Below, piece by piece: positions 27,341-36,852 of a DNA stretch of 64,000 nucleotides (the stretch's first letter is position 1; each line of letters starts with the position of its first letter). The notes below the pieces were generated by a model, which was not told the origin of the DNA, ran no database searches, and saw only the letters and a list, made by a program, of their open reading frames with translations. Origin of the DNA: Tritrichomonas musculus (Eukaryota > Parabasalia > Tritrichomonadida > Tritrichomonadidae); assembly GCA_039105265.1 (NCBI GenBank), contig JAPFFF010000002.1:3844001-3908000 (forward strand). Direction: 5' to 3'. Both the position numbers and the translations under genes were made by a program.

Positions 27341-30300
27341 CTATGAAGGAGGATACATATATTCTTGAGGTGGAGAAGGAAGCTGCTGCACTTGAGGCTG
27401 CGGCTGTCTTTGCGTCTGCCCAGTCGTTTGTCTGTTTAATAGATCTTGGAGCATGAATGGACCATTTTCTGGATTTGTTATTGTTGAAAGAGGTGGAAGA
27501 GCATGATGGACGTGATGTGAAGGAGAAGTTTGCGATTGCTGCTGTTGAAGATTTTGTGATTGTGGTGGCTGAAAAGTCTGCACTTGAATCTGTTGTGGTT
27601 GTGGAATTTGTGGAATCTGTTGCTGTAACGATTGAGGAGGAGGAATATTTGATATCTGTGGTATTTGAGGCTTTTGGAAAGCAGGTATTTGCTGTACTTG
27701 CTGAATCTGAGGTTGTAATTGAGGAACATGTTGTTGTAATTGATTCTGTGGTTGTAATTGTGGTTGCTGCTGTAATGTCTGTTGCTGAAATTGCTGAACT
27801 TGTATCTGTGGCATTTGTTGTATCTGTATCTGTGGTGTTTGTATTTGTTGTTGAGGTATCTGCCTTATTTGTGGTGGTGGAGGCTGTATTTGTTGCAATT
27901 GTTGGGGTTGAATTAGATCGACATGAGGTTGCATTCTTGGAGGTGTTTGTTGTTGTTGAATGTATATATATTGGTTATCAATTTGACGTTGTGGAACTTG
28001 TTGCTGCTGTATTTGAATTGGATTATTATTGATAAATTGTGGCTGTACTTGAGGTTGATTGCTTGAAATTTGATTTAGAGAAATTGTTGGATAGTCTCTC
28101 AGTACATTTTGCTGTTGCTGCTGTTGCTGTACTTGACTGTTAATGTTATTACTTTTTTGAATTATTGGAATTGTTGAAATTGGTGGAATTTGAGGTATAT
28201 TTGTTACTGTAGGTAGTGCATGGCTTTGTTGAACTGATTGTATAGGAATATGAAGAGAATTGATTTCTGTTTCATTTGTATTAAAAGTGGAAGGTTGAAC
28301 ATTTGCTGTAACAGCTGAATTAACAGCTGGTAAAGGAACTGCTTGATGGATTTGTTGATGGTTTTGTAATAAAGGAGGTATTTTTTTCCAATCATCTTCA
28401 TTAGTTTTTTCTGGAATAATTGAATGTAGATGCTTTTCCAAATTTTCTCGCATATTGAAAGATGATACATTAGTACTATTTTCATTGAAAAAGTATCCAG
28501 TGTTATTATTTAATTCGTCGAATCCGATACTATTTGCATTACTATTGTTATTGCTTGTGGTGTTGCTATTTTCTGTACTTGTTTCAACGTGAGAACTAGC
28601 ATTTTCATCATCTATGGTATGATTTAAAAGATTAGCTTTCGGATCAAAATCATAGCCTTTTCCACTAATTATCTTTTTCTCTTTCTTTGTTGTCCTCTCT
28701 TTAGCAGCTTTACTTCTAGTTGATTCTTCTTTAACTGTAGCTTCAGGAAGTGGAAACTCTTCTAAACTAATCTTTCCGTCAGCTCGGTCCATCAATCGTC
28801 TGAAATTGACCTTCAATTCGGTCTTTGGCCTTGACTTTGAAGGCTTTGGAGGTTCATTTTCTTCATCACTATCATCTTTCTTACTATTGTTATTCATAAC
28901 AAAGTTCTTCTTAACATATTTAAATAATTTATCATTTCCTTCTAAATTCTGCATCAAATATTGAACAACATTAGTGCCGAGGCCGAAAAAGTCGGGTCCT
29001 GAAACAGAACAGCTTTTACTTGTTTGTGGATCTTCTTTCTTTTTTACTTCATCGATTTTTTTGTTGAGCTGGAAGCATGGAGAAGAAGGAGTTGGCCCTT
29101 CGAAAAATATAGAAGGATCATCTGACATTTCTACCCGAAAGATTGGATCAGGGCCGCCATCATCAATGATTCTTGCTTTATACCAAGTCTTTTTATTTGG
29201 ATCTTTGACTGATTGCGAAAATCTTTCAGCGCAATAATCTGCTGCATATATGTATCGTTCGTTATGAAAGTTGTTTCTATCAGAAACAATATGACCTATT
29301 GCCAATATTCTTAAATTTGCGTTGATTTTGATTGGATAGATTGGTGTTCCATCTGGATTAGATTTAATATATGGAACATTAAATGTCTGAACAGTTGAAT
29401 TTGTTTTTTTCCGTTTGTTGAGAAGTTCTTTAATAGTTTTAACAAGTTTTCCTTCGAGACCTTCTGTACCATATCGATCAGTTATTAATGATGGTGGATC
29501 ATTTAATTTGAGGAAGCCGGTTTCTGCCAAATAATGAAGAAGTTTTGTATCTTCATCGTTATAATATTCTTGTTTGGCAGCTTCTCTAACTTGAGCGAAC
29601 ATTGCAACTCTCGTCAAAATTTTTTGTGCTGTTCCACCAGGAAGTTTTTCTGCCAAGCAAACTTGGTCAATGTCTTGATCATCTTTGATTTGGCGACATA
29701 TTGCCATCAATTTTTGATAATAATTCTCGATATTTTCAGGTGTTTTTTGCATCAATTCCTCTGTAACTTTTTTAAATGTGGTGCAATCAGGATATCCAAA
29801 AAGACCTAAATTCCTGACAAATGCTCTATGTTCTCTTTTTGACCAAGATTCAACAGCATCTTTGATTGTTTGGAAGCAAAACTTAACATCTGTACCAACT
29901 TTTTGTTGGTATTTTGTAAATGTTGACTTTAATGCAAGAACGAGCGATTTAACACGAGTTGTTAAAGCTTTTTGATTGATTGGCTCGGGTGGATTTTGAT
30001 TTGAAAATTGAATATTAGCATATTGAAGATAACCATTTGTGTAAGTTCCAAAAAGAAGCTTTTTGTCATCATCCTCTGTCCACCATTCAGCCGGTTTGGC
30101 GGCTGTTGTGGTTGGAACAATGAGACCTTCGGGAGGATCTGGACATGTAGATACATATCCTGATATAAAATACATTCTTTCAAGTCGTTCAAGCTTCCAA
30201 GAAGCTCCATTTGCAACATTTGGAGCAAAATCTTCTTTGTGTTCTTCGAAAAAGTTATCTTCAAAATTTTGAGTTTCTGGATCTTTACCACGTTCATAAA

Positions 30301-32992
30301 TAGCTTGGATCATTGAAAATGATTCATCGCTTGCTTCAAGTAACCAACGAAGAATAACATGGCAAACTGAACGAAGTTCTCTCATGAAATTTTCATAATT
30401 ATTTTCTAGTTCTTTGGAAGTTCTCATATGTTCTGCAATCGGTTTCCATCTTCCCCATCCAAAACGATAAAAAACGGTTTGAAGATTAATTATTTTATTT
30501 TTGGACCACATATAGCCTTTATCTTTGCCTTTCTTCTTCTTTCCATGTTCATCATCTGAATTGTCATCTGAATTATTCGCTGAATGCGGATTGGAATTAT
30601 CACCTGAATCTGTATTCATGTTTGGGATGTTCGATTCATCTCTTTGAAGCTTCCTTCTTTCTGCTATTGAAATACCACTCATCGAAAGATCATCTTCTTC
30701 AACAGCTGGAAGGTATTTCTGCCAAAAATCAGGAGCTGTAAGATCAATATCAGCCTCATCATCACTCAATTCAAATTTAGCTTTACTAAAAGTACTACCA
30801 TCACCACCTCCAACGTTTTCATGACGAATCGTCATTGATTTCGAAATAATCGAATCAATATCTTCTTCACCAAACTTTTCAGATGCATTATCATCTTCTT
30901 CAAAAGCATAATAAGCTCCATATCGAAGAAGTTTCTCCATATCTTCTGTAGACATGTCTGTCTTTGATGATTCAAGAACAGCATGATCAAGACCAAGTTT
31001 TTGAGAAGCACGATCAAACATTTTTCTTTCATAGCTTTTAGCAGTAATAAAACGATATACCTTAACATCTTTAGTTTGTCCTATTCTGTGGCATCGAGCC
31101 GTAGCTTGAATATCGTTTTGTGGATTCCAGTCACTATCGTATATAATAACAGTGTCTGCTGCTGTAAGATTAATACCTAAGCCGCCTGCTTTTGTGCATA
31201 AAAGAAAGACAAAATATGGTGAATTGGGTGCATTAAAGTCATCAATTGAAGCTTGTCTTATATTGGCACGAATTGAACCATCTATACGTTTAAAATCATA
31301 GCGCCTGTAAGCAAGATAATCGCCTAAAATATCAAGCATTTTGGTCATTTGTGAGAATATGAGGACTCGGTGTCCATCGTTCTTTAATTTAGATAAAAGC
31401 TTATCGAGAAGAATCATTTTTCCAGCTGATCTAATCAATGATTCATATACAAAATCATTTGTTTTTGCTTGCTCAGGAGAAACTTTAAGCATCTCTTGCC
31501 TTTCAATGAGAATCTGATTTTCTGCTCCTTGAATTAAATATGGATGATTACACACTTTTCGAAGTTCCATACAAACATTTCTAAGATTAGTTGAATTACT
31601 TTGATGAGCACCGCGAGATAAATATTCTATATTTTTTTCGAAAATTGATTTATAATAAGCTTTTTGATGAGGAGTCATAGGACATTCGATAACAACTTCC
31701 TCCAAAGGAGCTATCGCTTTTTCTACATCACCTTTTAGACGCCTTAACATGTATTTACTAAGTACTTTTCTAAGATCAGTAATTTGGTCAGCATCTGTAA
31801 GTTCACCATAGGAATCTTGAAATTCAGATAAACTTGAGAATTCATCTGGATCAAGAAAATTTAAAATTGACCAAAGTTCTTCAGTATTATTTTGTAATGG
31901 TGTTCCACTAAGAAGAAGTTTAAATTCAGTATGAACTTCACTGAACGCGATATTAAGTTTTGATTCATGATTTTTTAATCGATGGGCTTCATCAATGATA
32001 ATAGCTTGCCAATGGATTTCGGATATTAGACGTAATTCTTTTAATATGTATTCATATGTAGTAATCAATATATCAAATTTTGGAATTCGTGTTTTTGGAT
32101 AAAAAAATTCATACATTTTAATTAAATTTCTACGTTCTTTGATTCCATAAAAAGATAGGGTCTTTAAGTCAGTCCATTCTGCTGTTTCCCTCTCCCAATG
32201 AGAAATCGTACTTAATGGTACAGCAATCAGGAAAGGTCCATTGATATGTTGCTTTTTCGATAGGTACGCAAGAAAAACTGATGATTGGAGTGTTTTTCCC
32301 AAACCCATTTCATCAGCAAGAAGAGCATTTCGTCGATGATACCATAAATTCGAAATAAAATTTAATCCTTCAAGTTGGTATGGTCGAATATGTAAATTAT
32401 GCTTTGATGGTGGATATTTTTTTAATGGCTTCCATTCTGATGCTGGCGGATGTGGAGGAATTTGGCGTTTGCTTGAATGAGGTAACTTATTGCTTTTCTT
32501 AAAAGAGTGTATCATTTCCTCGTCAAGTGATTCTTCTGGTTCCCATGTAACTTGATCGTAGTCGAGATCCGTCCATTTAACTAAATAGCGTTTTCCTTCT
32601 TCCGTTTTTTCTTGGGCGATAATTTTCTCTGGAATTTCGTATTCAGGTTTGAAGTAAGGTGGTTGTGGAGGATAATCCTTATAAACTTTCAAATATTTCT
32701 GCATAATTGATTTACCCGATCTTGTTTTTTCGATTTCATTTTCTGATATCCAATCACAAGCTTTGTAGTTTTTGTCACGAAATTTAACAAAGAACTCGAG
32801 TGATCCAGACTCATTTTCTCTGTGTGAAAGTATTTTTTCGATTGGGCCTTGGTTTGCAGCACTCTGTAAGTTTGACTCAGAATCTGAACTTGTGTCTGCT
32901 TCCGAGTGGTGGATGAGAGCTGGTGGATCAGGTTCTAACTGATCATCAGTTTGTTCCAAATCGCTGTTATTCTCGGAATAGCTTGAACTCAT
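27341..32992 (-). CDS. CHD6-9-type chromatin remodeller with FYRN/FYRC domains
   Basis: An 1,883-residue SNF2 ATPase that should slide or eject nucleosomes. Tandem chromodomains lie at about 48-168 (FFVKFRDKNYKACDWI; RYLVKWTDLDYDQVTWEP). The ATPase follows: DEMGLGKT at 227-234, DEAH at 334-337, and the helicase C lobe with TKAGGLGINLTAAD and ARCHRIGQTKD. MFDRASQKLGLDHAVL, LLRYGAYYAFEED and FGEEDIDSII are typical of CHD6-9/Kismet. SANT/SLIDE-like parts follow (FGWGRWKPIAEHM; WWTEDDDKKLLFGTYTNGY). At about 1220-1365 there is an FYRN domain (FHNERYIYAADYCAERF; WYKARIIDDGGPDPIF) and an FYRC domain (SGPDFFGLGTNVVQYLMQNL), not usual in CHD proteins. The tail (about 1620-1865) is Gln-rich and disordered. 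No clear core promoter element was found. Confidence 0.9.
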   Translation of the reverse strand: MSSSYSENNSDLEQTDDQLEPDPPALIHHSEADTSSDSESNLQSAANQGPIEKILSHRENESGSLEFFVKFRDKNYKACDWISENEIEKTRSGKSIMQKYLKVYKDYPPQPPYFKPEYEIPEKIIAQEKTEEGKRYLVKWTDLDYDQVTWEPEESLDEEMIHSFKKSNKLPHSSKRQIPPHPPASEWKPLKKYPPSKHNLHIRPYQLEGLNFISNLWYHRRNALLADEMGLGKTLQSSVFLAYLSKKQHINGPFLIAVPLSTISHWERETAEWTDLKTLSFYGIKERRNLIKMYEFFYPKTRIPKFDILITTYEYILKELRLISEIHWQAIIIDEAHRLKNHESKLNIAFSEVHTEFKLLLSGTPLQNNTEELWSILNFLDPDEFSSLSEFQDSYGELTDADQITDLRKVLSKYMLRRLKGDVEKAIAPLEEVVIECPMTPHQKAYYKSIFEKNIEYLSRGAHQSNSTNLRNVCMELRKVCNHPYLIQGAENQILIERQEMLKVSPEQAKTNDFVYESLIRSAGKMILLDKLLSKLKNDGHRVLIFSQMTKMLDILGDYLAYRRYDFKRIDGSIRANIRQASIDDFNAPNSPYFVFLLCTKAGGLGINLTAADTVIIYDSDWNPQNDIQATARCHRIGQTKDVKVYRFITAKSYERKMFDRASQKLGLDHAVLESSKTDMSTEDMEKLLRYGAYYAFEEDDNASEKFGEEDIDSIISKSMTIRHENVGGGDGSTFSKAKFELSDDEADIDLTAPDFWQKYLPAVEEDDLSMSGISIAERRKLQRDESNIPNMNTDSGDNSNPHSANNSDDNSDDEHGKKKKGKDKGYMWSKNKIINLQTVFYRFGWGRWKPIAEHMRTSKELENNYENFMRELRSVCHVILRWLLEASDESFSMIQAIYERGKDPETQNFEDNFFEEHKEDFAPNVANGASWKLERLERMYFISGYVSTCPDPPEGLIVPTTTAAKPAEWWTEDDDKKLLFGTYTNGYLQYANIQFSNQNPPEPINQKALTTRVKSLVLALKSTFTKYQQKVGTDVKFCFQTIKDAVESWSKREHRAFVRNLGLFGYPDCTTFKKVTEELMQKTPENIENYYQKLMAICRQIKDDQDIDQVCLAEKLPGGTAQKILTRVAMFAQVREAAKQEYYNDEDTKLLHYLAETGFLKLNDPPSLITDRYGTEGLEGKLVKTIKELLNKRKKTNSTVQTFNVPYIKSNPDGTPIYPIKINANLRILAIGHIVSDRNNFHNERYIYAADYCAERFSQSVKDPNKKTWYKARIIDDGGPDPIFRVEMSDDPSIFFEGPTPSSPCFQLNKKIDEVKKKEDPQTSKSCSVSGPDFFGLGTNVVQYLMQNLEGNDKLFKYVKKNFVMNNNSKKDDSDEENEPPKPSKSRPKTELKVNFRRLMDRADGKISLEEFPLPEATVKEESTRSKAAKERTTKKEKKIISGKGYDFDPKANLLNHTIDDENASSHVETSTENSNTTSNNNSNANSIGFDELNNNTGYFFNENSTNVSSFNMRENLEKHLHSIIPEKTNEDDWKKIPPLLQNHQQIHQAVPLPAVNSAVTANVQPSTFNTNETEINSLHIPIQSVQQSHALPTVTNIPQIPPISTIPIIQKSNNINSQVQQQQQQQNVLRDYPTISLNQISSNQPQVQPQFINNNPIQIQQQQVPQRQIDNQYIYIQQQQTPPRMQPHVDLIQPQQLQQIQPPPPQIRQIPQQQIQTPQIQIQQMPQIQVQQFQQQTLQQQPQLQPQNQLQQHVPQLQPQIQQVQQIPAFQKPQIPQISNIPPPQSLQQQIPQIPQPQQIQVQTFQPPQSQNLQQQQSQTSPSHHVHHALPPLSTITNPENGPFMLQDLLNRQTTGQTQRQPQPQVQQLPSPPQEYMYPPS

Positions 32993-32999
32993 TAAAACG

Positions 33000-33687
33000 G
33001 AGGTTTGTTGGGGTCAAACAAAACCGGGGCTTTTCAATTCAGCGTTGCTCCTTGTAGCTAAAAATTTAAGATTTTTCTCTCAAAAAGTTTGTGAAAGGGA
33101 ATAATTTTTATCAAAAAGTTGGATAATTTATATAAAATTTTTTATTACAGCATTGTTGGCAAATAAAAATAGGAAAAAATTGAATATTATGCAAAAACTC
33201 ATTCCAAAAAAAATTGTCTCTGTGATCTGATGTGCAATTTTTTTTTGTTATTGTGAATTGATGCGGAAAATGCATTATCATGCCAATTCTATTTTCGATA
33301 TTATATTATAATTTTCCAGATTGATAACTGCCATCAAAGCATTTTTGAATTGTTTATAAATCATTTACCAAGTATGCTTACATAATTTTTGATTTAAACT
33401 TTTGTTATCTTTAAAAATTTTCTTAACATCCTCATATCCAATGGCAAACATCATGTGTTTTGATGATGATCAAAAACAACTACAGAATAAAAATCAAAAA
33501 TGATTAACTGCTTATATCTTTTTTTTATGATAAATGTTTATTTAAATAAAAATTTTAAGAATTCTTATTTCAGTATAAAAGTTTAAAAAAAGCTTTTGTA
33601 ATGATATAAGCTGATTATATAGAATAGATATATTAGTAGATATTTTATTTTTTCAATTTACTATTTTGTTTTTGGAGTAACTAATAA
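33000..33687. other. Divergent spacer, CHD gene / BspA-like gene
   Basis: 688 bases of AT-rich sequence. A CCGGGG patch near 33024 is the only GC-rich spot, just upstream of the CHD gene. No gene or repeat was seen. Confidence 0.5.
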
Positions 33688-35562
33688 ATGAACAAATACC
33701 AACACAAAAAAAATTTCACCATAAATATATCGAGTTGTATGCAAACAGTAGAAAAAGAAGATATTTCTTATGTTCTAGACCATAATAATTTTACAGCTAA
33801 AGTAATCACATCAATAAAAGCAAATGGAAATATCCTAATTCCGCAATCAATCACTTATCACTTTAACAAATACACTGTTACAAGCATTGGTGAAAATTCT
33901 TTTACGAAAACTAAAATTAAATCACTTTCATTTCCAGAAGATTCGAAAGTTATATCAATTGAAAAAAATGCATTCAACTCATCATTAATTCAGGAGCTCA
34001 CAATTCCATCTAGTTTAGAATATCTCAATGATGGATGGTGTTTATGTACATGGAGATTAAATAAAATTACAGTTTCGCCTCAAAATACTAATTTTTCAAA
34101 TTATAATGATGCATTTATCATTGGTAAAACAGAAAAAAGCGCTGAAAAATTTGACATTCTTCTTTTTTCACGTCGGTGTATCGATAAAATTATCATTCCT
34201 TCCTTTATCAAGCGAATTGGTCCATATTCATTCAATTTTTGTTTGAATATTCAATCAATTGAATTTTCAGAAAATTGTGAGGTTTATTCAATTGATAATC
34301 ATTCATTCTCATCGTCATCAATTACAAGCATTTCTATTCCATCATCTGTCAAATTTATAGGTGAATATGCTTTTGCATTCTGTGACAAACTTCATTTTGT
34401 TGAATTTTCGGAAAATGAATCAAATCTCTCATCAATTGGAATGAATGCTTTTGCGTCAACTTCGATTGAGCGTTTTTCAATTCAGAACAAAGTATCACAA
34501 ATTGAAGAAAGGGCCTTTCTCATCTGTAAAAAGCTTGAATCTGTTGAATTTCCTGAGAAATCTGAGTTGAAATCAATCAGCAAAGAAACGTTCAGTGGAA
34601 CAAATCTGAAAAAAATTTTCATTCCTTCTTACATCAGAGAAATTGGCGAAGGTTCCTTTTCTAGATGCAGGAATTTGAAAACAGTTGATTTTGCTGATGA
34701 TTCTGAACTCTGCTTGATTGGAAAAGATGCTTTTCTTGACACTTTTTTAAATTCAATAAAAATTCCATCAAATGTCAAATCGATCGGTGAAAGAGCCTTC
34801 GCTTTGTGCAAGGAGCTGGAGTCAGTTGTTTTCGATCCTGATTCCAAATTAGAAGTGATTGGTAAAGAAGCTTTTGTTGATTCGTCATTGACTGAATTAT
34901 TTGTTCCTTCTTCTGTCATTCAAATAAAAGAATCGGCTTTTCAAAGATGTCAAAAATTAAAATTTGTCATTTTTTCAAAAAATGCAAAGCTTGAGTCAAT
35001 TGAAAAATATTCATTTTCTAACACTTTGATTGAGTCTGTTGTTGTTCCTTCTAGTGTCACTTCAATTGGTGAGTTTGCTTTCGCTGATTGTAAACAATTA
35101 AAAAAAATTTCTTTTGAAAATAATTCAAATCTTGTTTCAATTGGAAAGCATTCTTTTGGAAATTCATCAATTCAAAATATTCGATTTCCTTCAAGTTTGG
35201 TTGAGGTTGGTGATTTCGCATTCAGAAATTGTAACAAGCTTTCGTTCGTTGAATTCTCTGAAAATTCGAATTTGAATTCGTTAGGAAAAAGAACTTTCGA
35301 ATATTCTTCAATTGAACGAATTTTGGTTCCTTGTTGTGTGAGATTGATTGAAATAAGATGTTTTTTTGGATGTTCAAACTTTAAATTCGGCGAGTTTCTT
35401 GGTTCTGAAATATTGATTGAAGAAAATTCTTTCTCTGATTGCCAAAATCTTTTTCTTACTTCTTTTCCAAATGTAAATAAAATTAAGATTCATCCAAGTT
35501 CATTTGAAGATGTTTCTAAGAATTTTTCTTTATTTGTGCCATCTGGTGTATCCATTCATTAG
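33688..35562 (+). CDS. BspA-like leucine-rich repeat protein
   Basis: A 624-residue protein made almost entirely of TpLRR/LRR_5 repeats of about 23 residues, for example SSVTSIGEFAFADCKQLKKI and VKSIGERAFALCKELESV. Roughly twenty copies run from residue 55 to the end. This BspA-type family is hugely expanded in trichomonads, where some members are surface proteins. This copy has neither a signal peptide nor a C-terminal membrane segment, so surface display is not supported by sequence; known trichomonad BspA proteins without signals exist. The repeats suggest protein-protein binding; the partner is unknown. The start is the first ATG. Confidence 0.9.
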   Translation: MNKYQHKKNFTINISSCMQTVEKEDISYVLDHNNFTAKVITSIKANGNILIPQSITYHFNKYTVTSIGENSFTKTKIKSLSFPEDSKVISIEKNAFNSSLIQELTIPSSLEYLNDGWCLCTWRLNKITVSPQNTNFSNYNDAFIIGKTEKSAEKFDILLFSRRCIDKIIIPSFIKRIGPYSFNFCLNIQSIEFSENCEVYSIDNHSFSSSSITSISIPSSVKFIGEYAFAFCDKLHFVEFSENESNLSSIGMNAFASTSIERFSIQNKVSQIEERAFLICKKLESVEFPEKSELKSISKETFSGTNLKKIFIPSYIREIGEGSFSRCRNLKTVDFADDSELCLIGKDAFLDTFLNSIKIPSNVKSIGERAFALCKELESVVFDPDSKLEVIGKEAFVDSSLTELFVPSSVIQIKESAFQRCQKLKFVIFSKNAKLESIEKYSFSNTLIESVVVPSSVTSIGEFAFADCKQLKKISFENNSNLVSIGKHSFGNSSIQNIRFPSSLVEVGDFAFRNCNKLSFVEFSENSNLNSLGKRTFEYSSIERILVPCCVRLIEIRCFFGCSNFKFGEFLGSEILIEENSFSDCQNLFLTSFPNVNKIKIHPSSFEDVSKNFSLFVPSGVSIH

Positions 35563-35782
35563 TTTGTCTTATATTGTTTATATGATAAAAAAACTTGATT
35601 AGATAGATTTATTTGTACAATATATGTTTTTTTATATTTTAAATGATATTTATATAATTTTTATTATTTATTAATTTAGTATAAACAAAAATATATATAT
35701 TTATTTTTTTATAGAACAAGAAAATTATGTTTTTTTATGATTCTAATTTGGCATTCAAAATTTTCTATGAGAAAATTTTAAA

Positions 35783-35790
35783 TCATTTTA
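35783..35790 (+). promoter_or_regulatory. Initiator TCATTTTA of the RRM gene
   Basis: TCATTTTA with predicted start 35785 gives a leader of only 6 bases before ATG 35791. Confidence 0.65.
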
Positions 35791-36624
35791 ATGTCTTTAG
35801 AGCCAACAACTGTTTATGTCCGAGATCTTCCCATTCAAATTGAAGGAGAATTCGTAGAACAAGAAATTAATGAAGATTTTTTAATTTCGTTATGCCGTCA
35901 ATATGCAAATGTTGATCCATTAGATGTTTCTATACAAACTACTATAAATCATAATGGATTTCCATGTTCTTATGCTTATATTCAAGTTAAAAACCGCAAA
36001 GATGCAGTTAAGCTTATAAATACAATTAATTTTGTAAAACTTAACAAAAGTCCAGTTCATCTTATTTTATTTGATGATGAAACGCAAAAAGTTATTCGAA
36101 ATGAAAAAGGAAAATTGTTGGTCATTCATCACCTTTCTCCAGACATCGAACTTTCTGATCTTTATAATATATTTAAAAAATATGGTGATGTTATTGATTG
36201 TGATATGTCAATAGATGGAAATGAAAATTCAAATGATATTGCTTATGTGTTGTTCCTTAAATCAGAAAGTGCCTGTCAAGCGATGGAAAAGCTTGAAGGT
36301 GCTTCCTTCGATGGCCACAAACCAATTCATATTGAATACGATAATCAAAATGTTTTCTTTCATAAATTCGTATTACCAGAAGAATTTAATTTAAAATTAA
36401 TTCATAAAAAAAAATCCTCAGATGAAAGTAGTTCATTTAGTGATAATGATCTCGATATGTCATCTGGTTCTGGTTCAGAAGATATGGATATTCCTTACAA
36501 TGAAAGTAAAAGGAATAAGGCTTTGATTTTAGAAAATAAAGAATTAAAGAAAGAAAATGAATCATTAAAAGCTAGAGTGCATGAATTAGAAAAGAAACTC
36601 AAAAAGTATACCAAAAAAAAATGA
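35791..36624 (+). CDS. Two-RRM RNA-binding protein with coiled-coil tail
   Basis: A 277-residue protein with two RNA recognition motifs: RRM1 at about 6-88 (TTVYVRDLPIQ; SYAYIQVKNRKDAVKLIN) and RRM2 at about 106-183 (GKLLVIHHLSPDIELSDLY; IAYVLFLKSESACQAMEKL). The RNP1 motifs are imperfect (YAYIQV, YVLFLK). A Ser/Asp-rich linker (SSDESSSFSDND, SGSGSEDMD) and a short basic coiled coil (about 243-275) follow. The tandem-RRM layout resembles poly(A)-binding proteins, but there are only two RRMs and no MLLE domain. It is likely to act on mRNA; the exact step cannot be said. Confidence 0.8.
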   Translation: MSLEPTTVYVRDLPIQIEGEFVEQEINEDFLISLCRQYANVDPLDVSIQTTINHNGFPCSYAYIQVKNRKDAVKLINTINFVKLNKSPVHLILFDDETQKVIRNEKGKLLVIHHLSPDIELSDLYNIFKKYGDVIDCDMSIDGNENSNDIAYVLFLKSESACQAMEKLEGASFDGHKPIHIEYDNQNVFFHKFVLPEEFNLKLIHKKKSSDESSSFSDNDLDMSSGSGSEDMDIPYNESKRNKALILENKELKKENESLKARVHELEKKLKKYTKKK

Positions 36625-36852
36625 TTCTCTGTAAGTTAATATTGTTTTATGATGATTATACTGTTATTTATGATATTAATAATAATAAAATGCAATTCTA
36701 GAATTAGATTAAATTATAAAATTGTAGATCTATTAAAAGGAAACTATGTTTTTTTTTATTTAAAATATATAAATTTGAGAAATTATTTTCCAAAACATTT
36801 CATGTTTATTCAAATTGCTTCGCATAAAATAAGTTACTCTTTTGAAATTAAA

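Noticed and set aside
27457-28032. Val/Glu-rich open frame opposite the CHD tail
   Set aside because: It is the antisense reading of CAA/CAG-rich codons in the Gln-rich tail.
33688-35562. BspA-like protein as a surface adhesin
   Set aside because: No signal peptide or membrane anchor is present, so only the repeat family is claimed.
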